Shown one piece after another: positions 1 through 12,156 of a stretch of 64,000 nucleotides of DNA. Below the pieces are notes generated by a model that had not been told where the DNA came from, ran no database searches, and was given only the letters and a program-made list of their open reading frames with translations. The DNA is taken from contig OY720349.1 in the NCBI GenBank assembly GCA_963082975.1, positions 44,435,962 to 44,499,961 on the forward strand, written 5' to 3'. The position numbers and the translations under genes were made by a program. This DNA comes from Labia minor (Eukaryota > Arthropoda > Insecta > Dermaptera > Spongiphoridae). How positions within the stretch are numbered: position 1 is the stretch's first letter; every line of letters begins with the position of its first letter.

Positions 1-76
1 TTCAAAACGTATAAAAACATCAAAATCTCAACATCGAAAATTTTCGTGATCGCAATATTATCACTGGCGAGATAGT
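1..76 (+). mobile_element. Family A repeat, right end only
   Basis: This is the right-hand ~76 bp of a short dispersed repeat cut by the window edge. It matches the last part of the complete copy at 61620-62201 (shared words include cgaaaattttcgtgatcgca) and, reversed, the copies at 41423 and 41886. It ends gcgagatagt followed by an A-run, as the other copies do. Confidence 0.8.
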
Positions 77-1061
77 AACAAAAGTCGACCATAAAAATGC
101 TTAATTCTAATAACAATTCACCATAACGATTTTTCTAAGAATTTTCGGCAAATCAATTCAAATTCAATATTCACTTTTGTCTTTCGCCAATAAATTGTTA
201 ATTTATTCAGTCCAGTCACCTTAATTACGCTAATATATTTTCGAAAGATTACATTGGAAGAAATATTATTCGGATTCGATGTAAATTTAAAATAATTCTT
301 AATTTAAGTAAAAGTTTTACAATTCTATCCGCTTTAGGGCCCTGTTCGCTATAAGTGCAATTACTATATATACATATTATATATGTTCAATTTTCTCTAA
401 TGTTTCGATAAACCTGAGTTGGGGTAAGAGCCTGGAAACTTCTGAACAATTCATTATTTGTCTTCAAAGGCAAACTATGGCAACTATCCTTGGCTTCAAT
501 GATAATTAATTCAAAATATTTGTAGTGTAGATCGGAATAAATTATAGGCTAAGACGAGGATAATTTTTTTAAATTCTTAAACATATGTAAAAAAAATTTG
601 TAATCACATATTATAAATGAATAATATAAGATAGTTATAACAATAATCAAAATAATTTAAGGGGTCCAGCCCAAGATGTGTCAAAGTCATATAATATTAC
701 TGGGACTATGATCAATTTTATAAGAATTTGAGAACCACATGTTTTATTCTACGATTAAAAATTAATAAAAATGATGATTAATATGATAATATGACATTCT
801 ATATATCAAAAAATAATATATTAAATTATAATATTGGTTTGGAATAATTCTAATTAAATCACTAGATTAAATTATTATATACATATTAATTATATTAAAT
901 TTCAATTAAATTCAATTATTGTTTTAATTTGGGAATTTTTTAATAATACATACCTAGATCACATACTGGTATTTTAAATTTTTTTTTTTCCAAATGAGAA
1001 TATTGTTTTAAATATATTGCAATTAGTATCCGGGGATAATAAATTGCATAGGCAGAAATTA
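77..1061. other. A+T-rich stretch without recognised feature
   Basis: Short homopolymer runs and AT-rich words only. I see no coding frame, repeat end or RNA-like fold that I can support. Confidence 0.5.
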
Positions 1062-1324
1062 TCTATTATAATAAAAGCAAGTGGAATGTGTCTGTCTGTC
1101 TGACCGAACTCTCCAGCCAAATCTATCGCACGCAGGGACCTGGAATTTTTTACACGGAAGCACAAAGGGGCTGGCCACCAGACCTCGAAGCCCGATTTTC
1201 GATTTTTGAATTAGAAAAATTTTAAAAAAATTATAAAGAATATAGTATAGGCGGGTAGTGGAAATTATGTAGAACAAAAATATGACAATAGAGGCGCTGG
1301 TGACGATAAATTGGCGGTAATTTA

Positions 1325-1362
1325 AATTCTGAGCAATGTGCAGATAAAAATCTTTTTATATA
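1325..1362 (-). repeat. Family B end fragment
   Basis: The words aaattctgagcaatgtgcag and the following aaaaatcttttt are the reverse complement of the start of family B at 25207 and 47893. Only about 38 bp are recognisable. Confidence 0.55.
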
Positions 1363-1649
1363 TCTATTGATATTTACAATATCTCAATTGATCTTATTGG
1401 CCTTTTAAACTTTGAAAACATTCACATTACGGCTATAATTTAATACTATTAATTTTTAAGATTATGTGAGTAAATTATTTTAATTAAGAAAATTTGATCT
1501 CATAATTGGATTTTCATGTAAGATTTTAATATATATTTTTTAATATTATTTTTATAGTAGTTTAGTGTTATGCTAATTTTATATTTTATTTTTATTTTGT
1601 TTACTTTGATTTTTTTTTTAAATAAATTAATAACATTTAAAGTAGCATA

Positions 1650-2160
1650 AAAAAATCGAGGCAGGAAAATTGATGGGGTTTGAAATTAATAGTGATAAGA
1701 CAAAATAATTAGTATCAGAGAGAATAATATTTGCAAAGAATTTAAATCGAGGTTACAATCTGGAAATTATTATCAAAGGGGATCAAAATTATTAAATTAT
1801 TAATTGTATTATATGGGTGGGAGGCATGGTCTATAACCCTGGGAGATGAGAATAGATTCAGAGTATTTGAGAATAGGATTCTTCCCAGCATTTATGGACA
1901 AAAGAAAGATGAGGACACCGGGGAATGGCGGAGACTGCATAACAAGGAATTGCATGACCTCTATGCATCTCTAGATATAGGTCATAAAATAGAGAAGGCT
2001 GGGATCGGCAGGGCACATGGCTAGAATGGGAGAGGAAAAATATATTGGTGGGGAGTTCGATTGGAAAACTTCTGTGTGGAAGACCAATTGGGAACAGGGT
2101 GGACAATGTAGGAAGGAACGTGAGAGAGATGGGACAGGTTAGGAGTTAGATGGTTATAGC
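1650..2160 (+). pseudogene. LINE reverse transcriptase 3' relic
   Basis: This is the C-terminal end of a non-LTR retrotransposon ORF. Conceptual pieces in shifting frames include EAGKIMGFEINSDKTK (the strand after the YADD box), a YGWEAWS segment and an RLHNKELHDLYA segment. Downstream comes the degraded GRPR..W-type basic tail seen intact at 56815-57135. It carries several frameshifts and stops. The same family supplies the relics at 16860, 25819, 42358, 56815 and 58456. The 3' GATA tail found in sister copies is missing here, replaced by the Helitron-like end at 2190. Confidence 0.7.
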
Positions 2161-2599
2161 TCAGAATAGGGACACTCGGGGGGGGGGTACAGGGGGCGGA
2201 GCCCCCGTCTAGATGTGAAGAGCGACGAAGGAGCTCTGAGCAGCTAGTTATTAATATGTTCCATTTTATTTTTCATATCTTATAATACATATATTCGTAC
2301 ATGGCAAAAAGATGGTGAATAAATTTATTTTTTCAAACACATAGAAAATATTTTTTGGTATAAAACTCTTAATAAAATGTATATTTAGGCGCGCACTACT
2401 TATCAGATGACTACTACGGTGCAGAAAACGTCTAAACAAGTTTAAAAATGAAAACAAAATTAATGTTACATGTAATTCTAGCAATTCCCGTAATTATTAA
2501 AATATATACAATTTTATTTTAATTTCTAATGATAATGACAAAATAAATAAATAAATTGATTAATTAATCTTTGATACTAAAAGTCCTCAAAAAATTAAA

Positions 2600-3002
2600 T
2601 GAATAGGAAAATATTCAATAAATTCTTCACACAGTCTCATTCTTCAGCATATATGACAACGCGAGGCCGCACGTCGCTAAAGTTGTGGAAAAAAATATCT
2701 GGAGACACTGAAATGGGAGATCCTTTCCCACCCGCCGTATTCCCCAGACCTTGCCCTTTACGGTTACCACCTTACGGACCAGCACTTCTCTTCTTTTGAG
2801 GAATGCAAAAATTGGATCGATTATTGGATCGCGTCCAAAGACCAGGGGTTCTTCGAGCGTGGGGTCCGAATGCTGCCCGATAGATGGGAGAAGGTTGTGG
2901 CTAGTGTACAGGCCAATACTTTGAATGATATGAGTGTAACTATTTTTGTAATAAAGCGTTCATTTTCATAAAAAAAACAGCGAGAACTTATTTACACACC
3001 TA
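2600..3002 (+). pseudogene. mariner transposase C-terminal relic
   Basis: This is the tail of a mariner (Tc1/mariner superfamily) DDD transposase, a cut-and-paste enzyme acting on TIRs. Visible blocks are YDNARPHVAK (codons from 2652, second catalytic Asp), a 2-nt frame slip, WEILSHPPYSPDLA (from 2714), then TDQHFSSFEECKNW and RMLPDRWEKVVAS to a stop near 2970. The third catalytic Asp, which follows PDLAPS in this family, is Gly here (PDLALYGYH). About eight codons are deleted just after it. The 3' end gagaacttatttacaca up to TA looks like the mariner terminus. No N-terminal half is visible. Inactive. Confidence 0.85.
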
Positions 3003-3270
3003 ATATAATAAATAAAATTATTTTTATTAACCCACTGAGAAAGATTCGACAAAACTTTCAATTTAAAATGTTTTAAATTTTTTCTATCTTTCCTTTCCTC
3101 TCTCTTTTTCTCTTTCCTTCACTCAGTTTTCATCCCTTTGTAATTTAAAACGCATTGAACCTAAACAGGAAATCTAATATTAACCTCTAAAAATATAGAC
3201 CAATCAATATATTATAAATTTATTTAAATTTTTCATATTTATAGATAATAATAATAAATTAAAAAAATAA

Positions 3271-3310
<40 letters not shown>

Positions 3311-3739
3311 CGTAATACTCACAAACACATAGGAAAACGTTCTACTAGGATTGATCATTTAACTACAAATTTGAAATAAAATTAACAAGGGTAGATATTA
3401 CAATAAGTTCATGATACTAATTTATATATATATAACTATATATATATTTATATATCATATATAAATAAAAAGAATCTTTTTAATCTTTTAATCAAATTTT
3501 AGTTGAAACATTGAAAAGTTTATAAAGTATATAATATAATAGCTATATTTATTAATATATAAAGGACAAATATATATTTATAAATTAACACTTTTCGTCT
3601 CTTTTTGGATTATCCAAATATTTCCATTCGTTTTAAGTATATTAAACTTAATGAAAAATTCTAACTTTCCGTTTAATATCTTCTCTTGATTATTATTATT
3701 TTGATTATATTTATTTATAAGACTAGTTGCTCCGAGTTT
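3003..3739. other. A+T-rich stretch with (TA)n microsatellite
   Basis: Holds a (TA) run of about 26-30 bp around 3279-3307 and a pyrimidine-rich tract at 3080-3125 (tttccttcactc type). Nothing else recognised. Confidence 0.5.
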
Positions 3740-4086
3740 TTATTTTTAGTTTAATTAATCAATTATTAATTACTACTATATTTTAAGTGAAATATTTTGG
3801 GACAATGAATATAAAATTGTAAACTTTGTAAACTACCACTTCCGGTTTCCAAATATACACCAAAAGTTGATTAATTCATGTCACTGATGCATTAAGTAAA
3901 TATATGGAATTTTATCAGTGAGCCGTTCAAGCTATACACCTTTATACGGACACACAATGGAAAGACGGACGGATGGACAGACATCATGCTAAAAATACTT
4001 GTTTTTGTTAACAAAAAGCATATGTAAAAATCTCCACATGTCAAATTTGGTGTGAAAACAATACCTCCCTTTCTATCGCCGGTAAA
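3740..4086 (-). mobile_element. Family D repeat, inverted copy
   Basis: Reverse complement of the copies at 11626 and 19636. Shared words are ctaccacttccggtttcc, tgatgcattaagtaaatata, a ggacggatggacagacat GTCY core and the end caatacctccctttctatcg. No coding frame. The family appears as a short dispersed element with a GTCY microsatellite core. Confidence 0.75.
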
Positions 4087-4466
4087 AAATACAAATTAAA
4101 TATATTTATATAATAGTTATATTTAACAACATTTGTATCTTTAGAATACTGTTGATGGCTGCTTTTACCATTTACTATAACAAAAAAAATATAGGTATAA
4201 ATATGTAATCAAAACTTAAATCGAATATATAGATTTTAAATTATCAAATCCTTCATTTGTTCTTTAGGATAGGTAAGAAAAAAACTATTTTATGATAAAA
4301 ATCGATTTTATTATTCAACATAGTTGCATAGTACAACGATTTTAGCGTTCTTTTTCTATTTTCAGATACCATTTTTATAGTACGATTTGTCTTTTGCTTC
4401 AAATTAGAGAGTATTCTCTTGAGGTCTGCATACAATAGTCTCTAGAGACCAAGTCATAGTCTTATA
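4087..4466. other. No recognised feature
   Basis: A+T-rich. A short frame on the minus strand (4253-4435) is Lys/Asn-rich and has no recognisable motif. Confidence 0.45.
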
Positions 4467-5180
4467 ATGGGTCATCTAAAAAGTATTTTCCGATTTTTAC
4501 TAATAGATAATATTAGTGGCCCTGTATCGATAACCACTAAATCTCTTGGTACCAATTTTACGCGTGCTTGACATCTGAAATGTGACGTTTTATTTCTTGT
4601 GTTGACATTTTTGTTATTCTTTGCTTTTTGTGTGGTTAAAAGTTATAAACGTTTGAAAAAGAGTGACATTTCCGAAGAAATCCGTCGTGTTTTTCCCTTT
4701 AGAAAAGTCTATAATGCATCAAAAACATGCAGAGAAGTGGGTGCAATATACGGTAAGGATACTATAAATGATGTTCATTCAAAAAACCGACCAAATTTTA
4801 GACATGACCAAGATAAACCGGCATGCAAGCTGCCAGGACATTTGAGCAAAAAGTTTGTGGAATCATTTGAAAAGGGCTGACTACTCAAAAAACCTCGATG
4901 TTTAAATGTCAGATGAATTGATTATGCAAAATTTGATCAACCGTGTAGATATCTGCGAAACGTTGGTAAATCACAACAAAATGGTCCCAGTTTTCAAAAG
5001 ATTAAAACCATTTGTTTCGGTCTCTGCAAAACTCCCTTTTTGGAAAAAAATTCACTAACAAAAGTGCAGCCAAAAACTGCCAAGTTTTTCGTTGATAAAC
5101 TACAGAAATTCTACAATGATGGAATTATGAAGCTACAAAGAAAATGGGAAAAAATAATTGATAATAATTGACAATATGTA
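4467..5180 (+). pseudogene. mariner transposase deletion derivative
   Basis: A deleted mariner from a lineage different from its neighbours. The left end gggtcatctaaaaagtattt follows a TA. The N-terminal helix-turn-helix region is readable as EEIRRVFPFRKVYNASKTC and EVGAIYGKD (from about 4674). After a large internal deletion and stops, the C-terminal block reappears as KLQKFYNDGIMKLQRKWEKI and a final QYVLK-like end near 5185. The catalytic core (DE, HDNA, SPD segments) is absent. The right TIR was not located. Non-functional. Confidence 0.7.
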
Positions 5181-5763
5181 CTTAAATAAAATTTCTGTAT
5201 ATTTAATTTAAGATAATAATTAAATTAAATTAAAGTGTTTTTTTCTACTTAGTAATAAATAATAAAACCTATATAAATTTCTGCCTCTTAGGAGGAAGCT
5301 ATGTAACAGCTTAAAGTGGTTTTCAAAGTTGTTCTAGTCATTAACTTTATTATTCAATTTAGATTTAAAACCAATAAAATTGGGTTATTCATTTATTATC
5401 TATTTATTTATAATTCTTATATAAAAATGTTTATTAATATGCCGATTTGCTATAATACTATTATATAATTATATATATAATACTATTAATAATAGTAATT
5501 AATTTAATATTTATCCAATGAGTTTATTATTAGAATAAAGAAGGCAAAATATTAGATATGAATAAACATAAGTATATACTCTTATATTGAATATACCTAT
5601 GTATGTATGTTTATCCAAGTTACATTAGTAAAGCACATTGAATCATTGTCTTGTTTTGAGTTTGGTATCTTTTTCTATTTATTAACATCAATTATTAATT
5701 ACTCTTTAAAAAAAAAACAATTAAAGTGATAGTGTAAAAAATTAAGACATTCGTAGATACATA
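5181..5763. other. No recognised feature
   Basis: A+T-rich spacer between two mariners. AT dinucleotide runs near 5470 only. Confidence 0.45.
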
Positions 5764-6796
5764 CGAGGTCTGTTCAAAAGAAAAGGTGAATTTTGAATTT
5801 TCACGAGCTGTGTACATTCGATTATTGAATTTTTTTTTTTTGTTATGTTTCTCATATGTTGACATTATCAGCCTTTTTGGATTAGTAGTTTGTTTTTGAA
5901 AACTGAAAAAGTTAGTTACGTTTTTGTGTGTTCTTCGATATTTTACTTAAAAAAATGGATCAAAGAATCCGTATTAAATTTTGCGTTAAAAATGGAATAA
6001 AGTGCTCCAACGCACTTAAAATGTTGATTGTGGCATTCGGCGAGTTTACTGTGTCTCAAAAAAATGTTTATAAGTGGTACAAGCGCTTTAAGAAGGCCTA
6101 GATGGGCGTCCTAGAGTTGCAACAACATCATCAAACGAAGAAAACATCGAAACAGTGAAGAAAATGTTGTTTTTTTTTGGCCCAATCATTCCAATGAAAA
6201 CGGTCAGAAGAGCCAAGACGGAAAAAATACGCTAAGTTCGATCAAATGTGAAGGTTTTGTTCACTGTTTTCATCGATTCTAATGGCGTGGTGCATCATGA
6301 GTTCTTGCCAACAGGTCGTATTGTTAATAAGGAATACTACAAGGAAGTTATGCAACGTTTGCGTGTTTCAATACGGCTCAAAAGATCGGAATTGTGGAAA
6401 ATCAAATCATAGATTCTGCATCACGATAATGCACCAGCTCACACATCATTGCTTGTTCGTGATTCTTTGGCCAAAAACAACACCATAATCATTCCTCAAC
6501 CACCGTATTCACCATATTTGGCTCCCTGCAACTTTTTCCGATTCCCAAAATTGAAGAGACCAATGAAAGGAAAGCGTTTTGCCACAATGGATGAGATAAA
6601 GTCGGAATCGAAGAACGAGCTGATAGCCATATCAAAAAGCTCATTTGAGAAGTGCTTCGACGATTGAAAAAGGTACTACCATAAGTGCATTATATTTGAG
6701 GAGAATTACTTTGAAGGGGACAAAATGGATATTGATGAATAAATAAATACTATTCGAAATAATTCAAAATTCACCTTTACTTTTGAATAAATCTCG
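5764..6796 (+). mobile_element. mariner element with both TIRs
   Basis: About 33-bp imperfect terminal inverted repeats: left cgaggtctgttcaaaag..., right end, read inverted, cgagatttattcaaaag.... Both continue aaaggtgaattttgaat. TA dinucleotides at 5762-5763 and 6797-6798 are the target duplication. At about 1033 bp it is shorter than the usual ~1.3 kb because the transposase gene carries internal deletions. Confidence 0.88.
5955..6742 (+). pseudogene. mariner transposase, deleted
   Basis: Starts with ATG (MDQRIRIKFCVKNGIKCSNA) and an N-terminal DNA-binding region ending VYKWYKRFK, then a stop. The middle third, including the first catalytic Asp region, is deleted. The C-terminal half is readable from about 6270. 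It holds HHDNAPAHTS (second Asp, about 6419) and PQPPYSPYLAPCNFF, where the third catalytic Asp of the family's APCD is replaced by Asn and the SPD Asp by Tyr. Next come KRPMKGKRFATMDEIK and SKSSFEKCFDD, an in-frame stop where the family has Trp (6665), and the tail FEGDKMDIDE ending at 6742. Clearly dead. Confidence 0.88.
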
Positions 6797-6798
6797 TA

Positions 6799-8523
6799 CA
6801 TATCGAATCTATGTGATATGTAACCCTCAAAATCTTCCTATAAGATATCATAAAAAAAAATTCCTGATTGTAGAATTTTTCTAAAGTTTATTCATTCAAT
6901 TTGACATTAAGGACATTTTTTTCATTTTTTAAAACAGGCCGAAACTTCATACAAAAGTGTAGTTTTTTTTTACAAAAGAGATTTAAATTAATAAACCATA
7001 AGATTTAAGAAGATTATTTACAAGAAGGTAATTAATTTTGGTAAACTTTTAATTAATATTTTAAAATGAAAGAAAAAACATCGAGTTAAGGGAAAATTTC
7101 AATTTCTTCAAACTACATAGTAAAGTTAAATTTGGGAAGACCTCTTCTAATCATAAAGGATGGCTTATTGAGCGTTCAGTTTCTTAATTGCCTTAAAGGA
7201 GTACCATTATAATCTAACGATCTTGAAATTAAATGAAATATAAGAAGTGATTTTGAATAGATATAGATAAATAAAAATTCGAGCTTTTATAAATGATATA
7301 AATAAAATAGACAATAAATCGAGAATTAAAATTAATTTATTATTTTTTAAATTTTTAATTAATATTTATTTTTTATCGTGGTTGAAATTTGATACTCTCT
7401 CATTTGTAGGTTCTTACTGCTAGCTTTATAGACTGTGTAGATGGTACTCTTGGTAAATAAAAGAAAAGTGTTGAATGGAAAAATAATTTTAATGTAAATA
7501 AAATTATCTTCTTTAAAGACTTCACCAAAACAAAACAGGTTTATTTTTAATCTGTCTATTTTCTCTCTTTTCTCTCTTTTACTTTCTTTTTTTTTTTTTT
7601 ATTTAAATTCTTTAGTTTTTCTAAGCGACAAGGTTTTTTTTTTATTTTACTTCATTTACATTGAATAAATGAAATCTAATGAAAAGTATTAAGACTATTT
7701 TCAACAGGGAATTCATTTTAATATAAAAAACATAAACGTGAAAAGGTTTAATCAAAAAGTGAAGTAATGTAAATGAATTTAAGCAAGTTTTCAATGCAAT
7801 GAAGTTTTGAAAACATGAAGACTAAATGAAAATGGTTGAATGTTTTTATGTAAAATAATGATTATTGAAAATATAATTTAAAAAAATATAATATATGAAA
7901 AAAATACAAATGTTTGTTGTCGATGAAATTGATTTCAATTTGCATCTACAAAAAAATATATAAAAATCTTGAGTAATAATAAATATTTTGGTTATATATA
8001 ACAACAAAAGAACATAAAAAATTCAAATCTAGATACATAAATTTGTTTTTGTTTCGACTTTGACTAAAGTGGTCTATTGTCATGGAGGATCACTTTGATC
8101 TAACTAAGAGTCCTTCACGTAAACAACCAAAAACATATAGGTAATAAGACACATAACACAAGTTCTTAATTGCACAATTAGTGTAATGAATGTTTCCCGA
8201 TCATTTATACATATATAGTGAAAGAATGAAATCAAGAAATATGTTCTCAAAAAAGTCCTTAAACTTTTAAAATAAGACCTAGACCCGATTATAGAAATCC
8301 TAAAATCGATATTTTGGTCAAATTTGTATTTAATGATCATAATAGAAATTATTTACAATGTTACAATTAATAATGTTGATATTAGAAATAAGGGAATTGT
8401 TTAATAAAATTGAAATATAATTGAATTGTACATCAATTTTTTTTATAAATGTTTATTGTATGATTATAGTGAGAGAGATATCCTAAATCCAAACAAAATA
8501 AAATATAAATGTATATATATATA
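6799..8523. other. Long A+T-rich stretch without recognised feature
   Basis: Contains poly-T and TC tracts (7560-7600) and AT runs near 8510. Short frames on the minus strand (8104-8340) have no family signature. Nothing supportable. Confidence 0.5.
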
Positions 8524-8928
8524 TGTGGGAGTTGAAAATGAGGTCAAGGAATGTTAGCAACAAGGGTGTTTCAACCTCCTCACTTCTCTTCCTTGTCCCT
8601 GGTTATAAAATATAACCGAGGGAATGCCCCACCCTGATCAGGCCAGGAGAAATTCTCTCACCCCCTTCTCCCGACATGCTCAATAGTGGCGGAATTAATA
8701 TATAAATTGGATGGCGAACCCCCGCAAAAGATTCTACTCTATTCGTTTTGGATGCTAGTTAGATGCTTGATTGTTCGATTGCTTGGCTATGATGATGAGA
8801 GAGTGTATATTTGCCTATGTATATTTATTGTAAATAAACCATTTTATAGAAAAACCCAAACAAGTGTTGTTACTCTATCAAGATGAAATACCCCTAGACA
8901 CCGATCCAAGCCCTCGCGCATCACTACA
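8524..8928 (+). mobile_element. Probable solo LTR
   Basis: A 405-bp segment that starts TGTGGGAGTTGAAAATG and ends TCACTACA, flanked on both sides by tata (a possible 4-bp target duplication, though the left flank is an AT run). It is more G+C-rich than its surroundings. It has a TATA-like ttataaaatataa near 8605 and an AATAAA at about 8833 in the position expected for R-U5. No internal region or second LTR is nearby. Read as the leftover of LTR-LTR recombination. Confidence 0.6.
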
Positions 8929-9291
8929 TATAAATGGGAAATTTAGTGGCTCGATGATTGGGAATGACACTCCTGGCTGGTAGAGTTTAGAGTGTTGGCT
9001 AGTTTGGCCTCGTATTTAGGCTCATGTCCAGGCTTGTCTAGGCAGTTCGCAAATGGTACATTCCACTGTTGCCTTCTTGGTGACTTTTGCGACTAATGTG
9101 AATGTTGTTCTCGATTCGACTACTGTGACTACTCCGACTGAGCGACTGATGTGAATGCGACTGTGACTACTGCTCTACCGAATGATCTCTTGGCGGCAAG
9201 GCTCCCTTATGTATCCGCTAAGGACCCTGCTAGGGAATAATTGGAGTTGGGGGTCAAGCCTTTCTGTCCCGGATGTCGTCTAGGACCCGGC
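8929..9291. other. Relatively G+C-rich unassigned segment
   Basis: Contains short irregular repeats of a gactactgtgac/gcgactgatgtg type at 9110-9170. No long open frame or family motif. It may be transposon-derived, because it sits between a solo LTR and a piggyBac-like end. Confidence 0.35.
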
Positions 9292-9425
9292 TTAACCCTT
9301 TAACTACGGCGGTCGTCAATAAGCGATCTGCCTAGTCTGCCTCATATTCCGACGGTCGCCAATAGACGATTTGGAGTTTTAAAGCAATTTAAACTTAAGT
9401 TTGGTCGTCAATGAGCGATTTGAGA
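9292..9425 (+). mobile_element. piggyBac-like left end
   Basis: TTAA (9292-9295) directly followed by ccctttaactacggcgg resembles a piggyBac terminus, since the superfamily targets TTAA and many ends begin CCYTTT. Three imperfect copies of ggtcgtcaataagcgattt lie at about 9312, 9354 and 9402, as subterminal repeats might. A matching right end was not found. No transposase. Confidence 0.4.
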
Positions 9426-11625
9426 ATCCACCAAGTATTTCAATCATTTTTGCATGCGTTTTAATGGAAAATAATTTATGATTTCACTAATTACCCCTCA
9501 GAAAATGTCTTTCGACAAATGCACTTGCAGCTAAACTATCAATCAACTTCATCTACCTGTAAAAAATTTACACTATAATAAATAAATACTAACTTTTTGA
9601 TATAACTATAATTAATAATTTGCAGTTTGAAAACGAATAGGAGTTCATAACAACTAATAATTTCAAACAGATTAGAATATATTATCTCTCTCTCTCTCTC
9701 ACACACAATAATAAATAATAAAAATTATAAGAAAATAATATTTCAAGATGTGTGAACTAAGAAATAAGGATATGTCCAATTTGAATATAACTTGATTTGT
9801 ACTTGAAGTACAAAAAAATATTTCTAGAACGTTCAATATTTATTTAAATTTTATTCCATTATCTACTAAAAGTTTATTTTGAAATTTAAAACCCATTGAA
9901 CCAAAACGTTTTCATAAAATTATAATTTAATGATATTTAGTATGTATTAGTCAGTATAGTTCTTGTAAAAAGGTAATTTGTTTTTAAAGGGTGATTATTT
10001 TATTAATAATTAATCGATCTGAATATAGTAAATGATAATAGAAAAGTGAATTAAAGTTGTACCGAGTGAATAATTTTGTATATTGTACGTGAAATAAATA
10101 TATTATTGTATTATTGTTGTTATTAAAATATATATAGTTTATATAGAATATGTTTTATATTGATTTTGAAAGTCTGTATAAGATGTGTTAATGAATTTAA
10201 TGGTTATTTTAATTTATGTAAATATGTAGTTTATTTATTTAAATTATAAATATTTGTACATATTGATTATATTATATAAATACTTATATATAATAAGTGT
10301 ACAGCAAATACCATAACTACTTAAATAGATAAAATAAATAATATTTGTTTAGTTGTGTTAATAAATACAAAATTCATATATATTGTATATTCAAAACAAT
10401 TATATACAACTAAAAAAAGGACAAAAAAAATCATCAATTAATTTACCAGATGAAAGAAAACGAATAAGTAGAGAAGAATCGAAAACAAATCTCCCTTGAA
10501 ATGTTTTATGTTAGGTAGTATATATAATTAAAAAATAATTAGATTTGTTTTCATTAAAAATTTAATTATTTCTTAAATTACAAAGTTGATTTTCAAAACC
10601 TCAAGAAATTAATCTCAATGTCAAAGATTCTCATTTTTTTCATTTTTCATATTTTTCCACTATTCTATTTTTTACTTTAATTTTTTTTTTTTTTTTTTAT
10701 AATCCAACAGTTCACAGAGTTAATTTCAAATTTAATTTATTTCAGTCAATTAAGAAAGATACGATCATTTTTTTAAAAGAATTTATTATAAATTCAAATG
10801 GATATATTATTTTATAATTACTGATTAAAGTATTAATCTTTTGATTAACTATTTTTTCTCATCCAAAAATATTTGGGAAAGTATATTTAATTAAATTAAA
10901 TTTTAAATTTATTTATAAAATAAAATATAGGAGGGTATTAAAGAAATAATTGTAATATGAGAATATTAAGAAAGATAAAATTCATTAAATTACTCGAAAA
11001 TTACTTTTACTTTTTTTCTATTAAAATGAATAATTAAATTCTAATTTATTAAAATTGTTATTTTTTTTTCATTAAAATATTTATTGGAATTAGAAAAATA
11101 ATGATTATTTTATTGCTGATAAATATTAACATTTTCTTAATCAAATTAAATATATATATACCATAACATATATTGTATTTCTACTTCTGAATAGATACTT
11201 TGATTATTTAAGACATTTAATTAGAACAAGAAAATATACTTTAATTCATCTTATTCTGTCGTAACTGCCTATAATATACATTACATGTAGAACAATGGCC
11301 ATGAAAACATGACTAAAACTTGTTGAAATAAAAAGGGAATCAACAACAAAGGAACTATCTCGGAAGAGACAGCTAGGGAAATTGTTTCAACAAAACAAAG
11401 CACTAAAGATTCAGTGAAACTAATAAGATGGTAACCATAGACAAAAACAATGAATAAAGGATGCGACAGTAGAGAGAAGAAAATGGCATTAAGGTCAAAA
11501 GAAAATTAATCAGAAATTAGAGAGTAAAAATTATACTATTAAAATTCCAAACAAAAATGAAACATTTATTTTAAAGAAATTTAAACACACACACACACAA
11601 ATATTTATTATTTTAATTTTTATTA
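9426..11625. other. Long A+T-rich stretch without recognised feature
   Basis: Holds a (TC)n(AC)n tract at 9684-9707, poly-T at about 10680-10699 and an (AC)n run at 11585-11601. No coding frame or element end that I can support. Confidence 0.5.
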
Positions 11626-11982
11626 GCGACCGACGATAGGAAGGGAAGGTATTGTTTTCACACCAAATTTCACAAGTGGAGATTTTACATATCTCCACGA
11701 ATCATGCATTTTGTTAACGGAAAAAAGTATTTTTAGCAGGATGTCTGTCCGTCTGTCCGTCCGTTGTATGTCCGTATGAACGGCTCAACGGATTTTGATA
11801 AAATTTGGTATATTTACTTAATTCATCAGTAGCATGAATTCATTAACTATTAGTGTATATTCGGAAACCGGAAGTGGTAGTTTTCAGAGTATTAATTTTA
11901 TATTCATTGCCGGAAATTTTTCACTTAAAATATAGTAGTAATTAATAATTGAGTAATTAAATTAAAAATAAAATAATAAGTT
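11626..11982 (+). mobile_element. Family D repeat
   Basis: Runs from cgaccgacgataggaaggg through ggtattgttttcacacc, a gtctgtccgtctgtccgtcc core and aaatttggtatatttactta to ggaaaccggaagtggtag and a subterminal tract. It directly abuts the family H terminus at 11983. Other copies: 3740-4086 (inverted), 12250-12572 (inverted, inside H) and 19636-19968. Confidence 0.75.
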
Positions 11983-12156
11983 GACCTGTGGCCAGGCGCA
12001 GAACCGACCGACGGTTTGAAGTAAATTAATTTCCAGCTACAGAATCAATTTCAAATAATTTTAATATATCTATTAATGCAATAAAAAACAGATATGGATA
12101 TAACATAAATATTTTTAATTTTATTTTATTTATAATATATAAGTAAGAGCTGGTTG

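Larger units (their letters stand above)
1062..2247 (+). mobile_element. Helitron-like non-autonomous element K1
   Basis: Begins TCTATTATAATAAAAGC followed by a gtctgtctgtctg tract and ends CTAG immediately before T, so the ends sit between A and T with no target duplication, as in Helitrons. Two hairpin-plus-end modules lie at the right: gggggc/gccccc (2192-2206) then GTCTAG, and gagc/gctc (2220-2236) then seven bases and CTAG (2244-2247). The second K element (28771-29273) has the same spacing. Most of the interior (1650-2160) is a LINE 3' relic, either captured or inserted. No Rep/helicase is present. The right end is well supported; the left end is less certain. Confidence 0.5.

Noticed and set aside
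8104-8340. 78-codon minus-strand frame
   Set aside because: No family signature, composition as expected for AT-rich random sequence, no paralogue.
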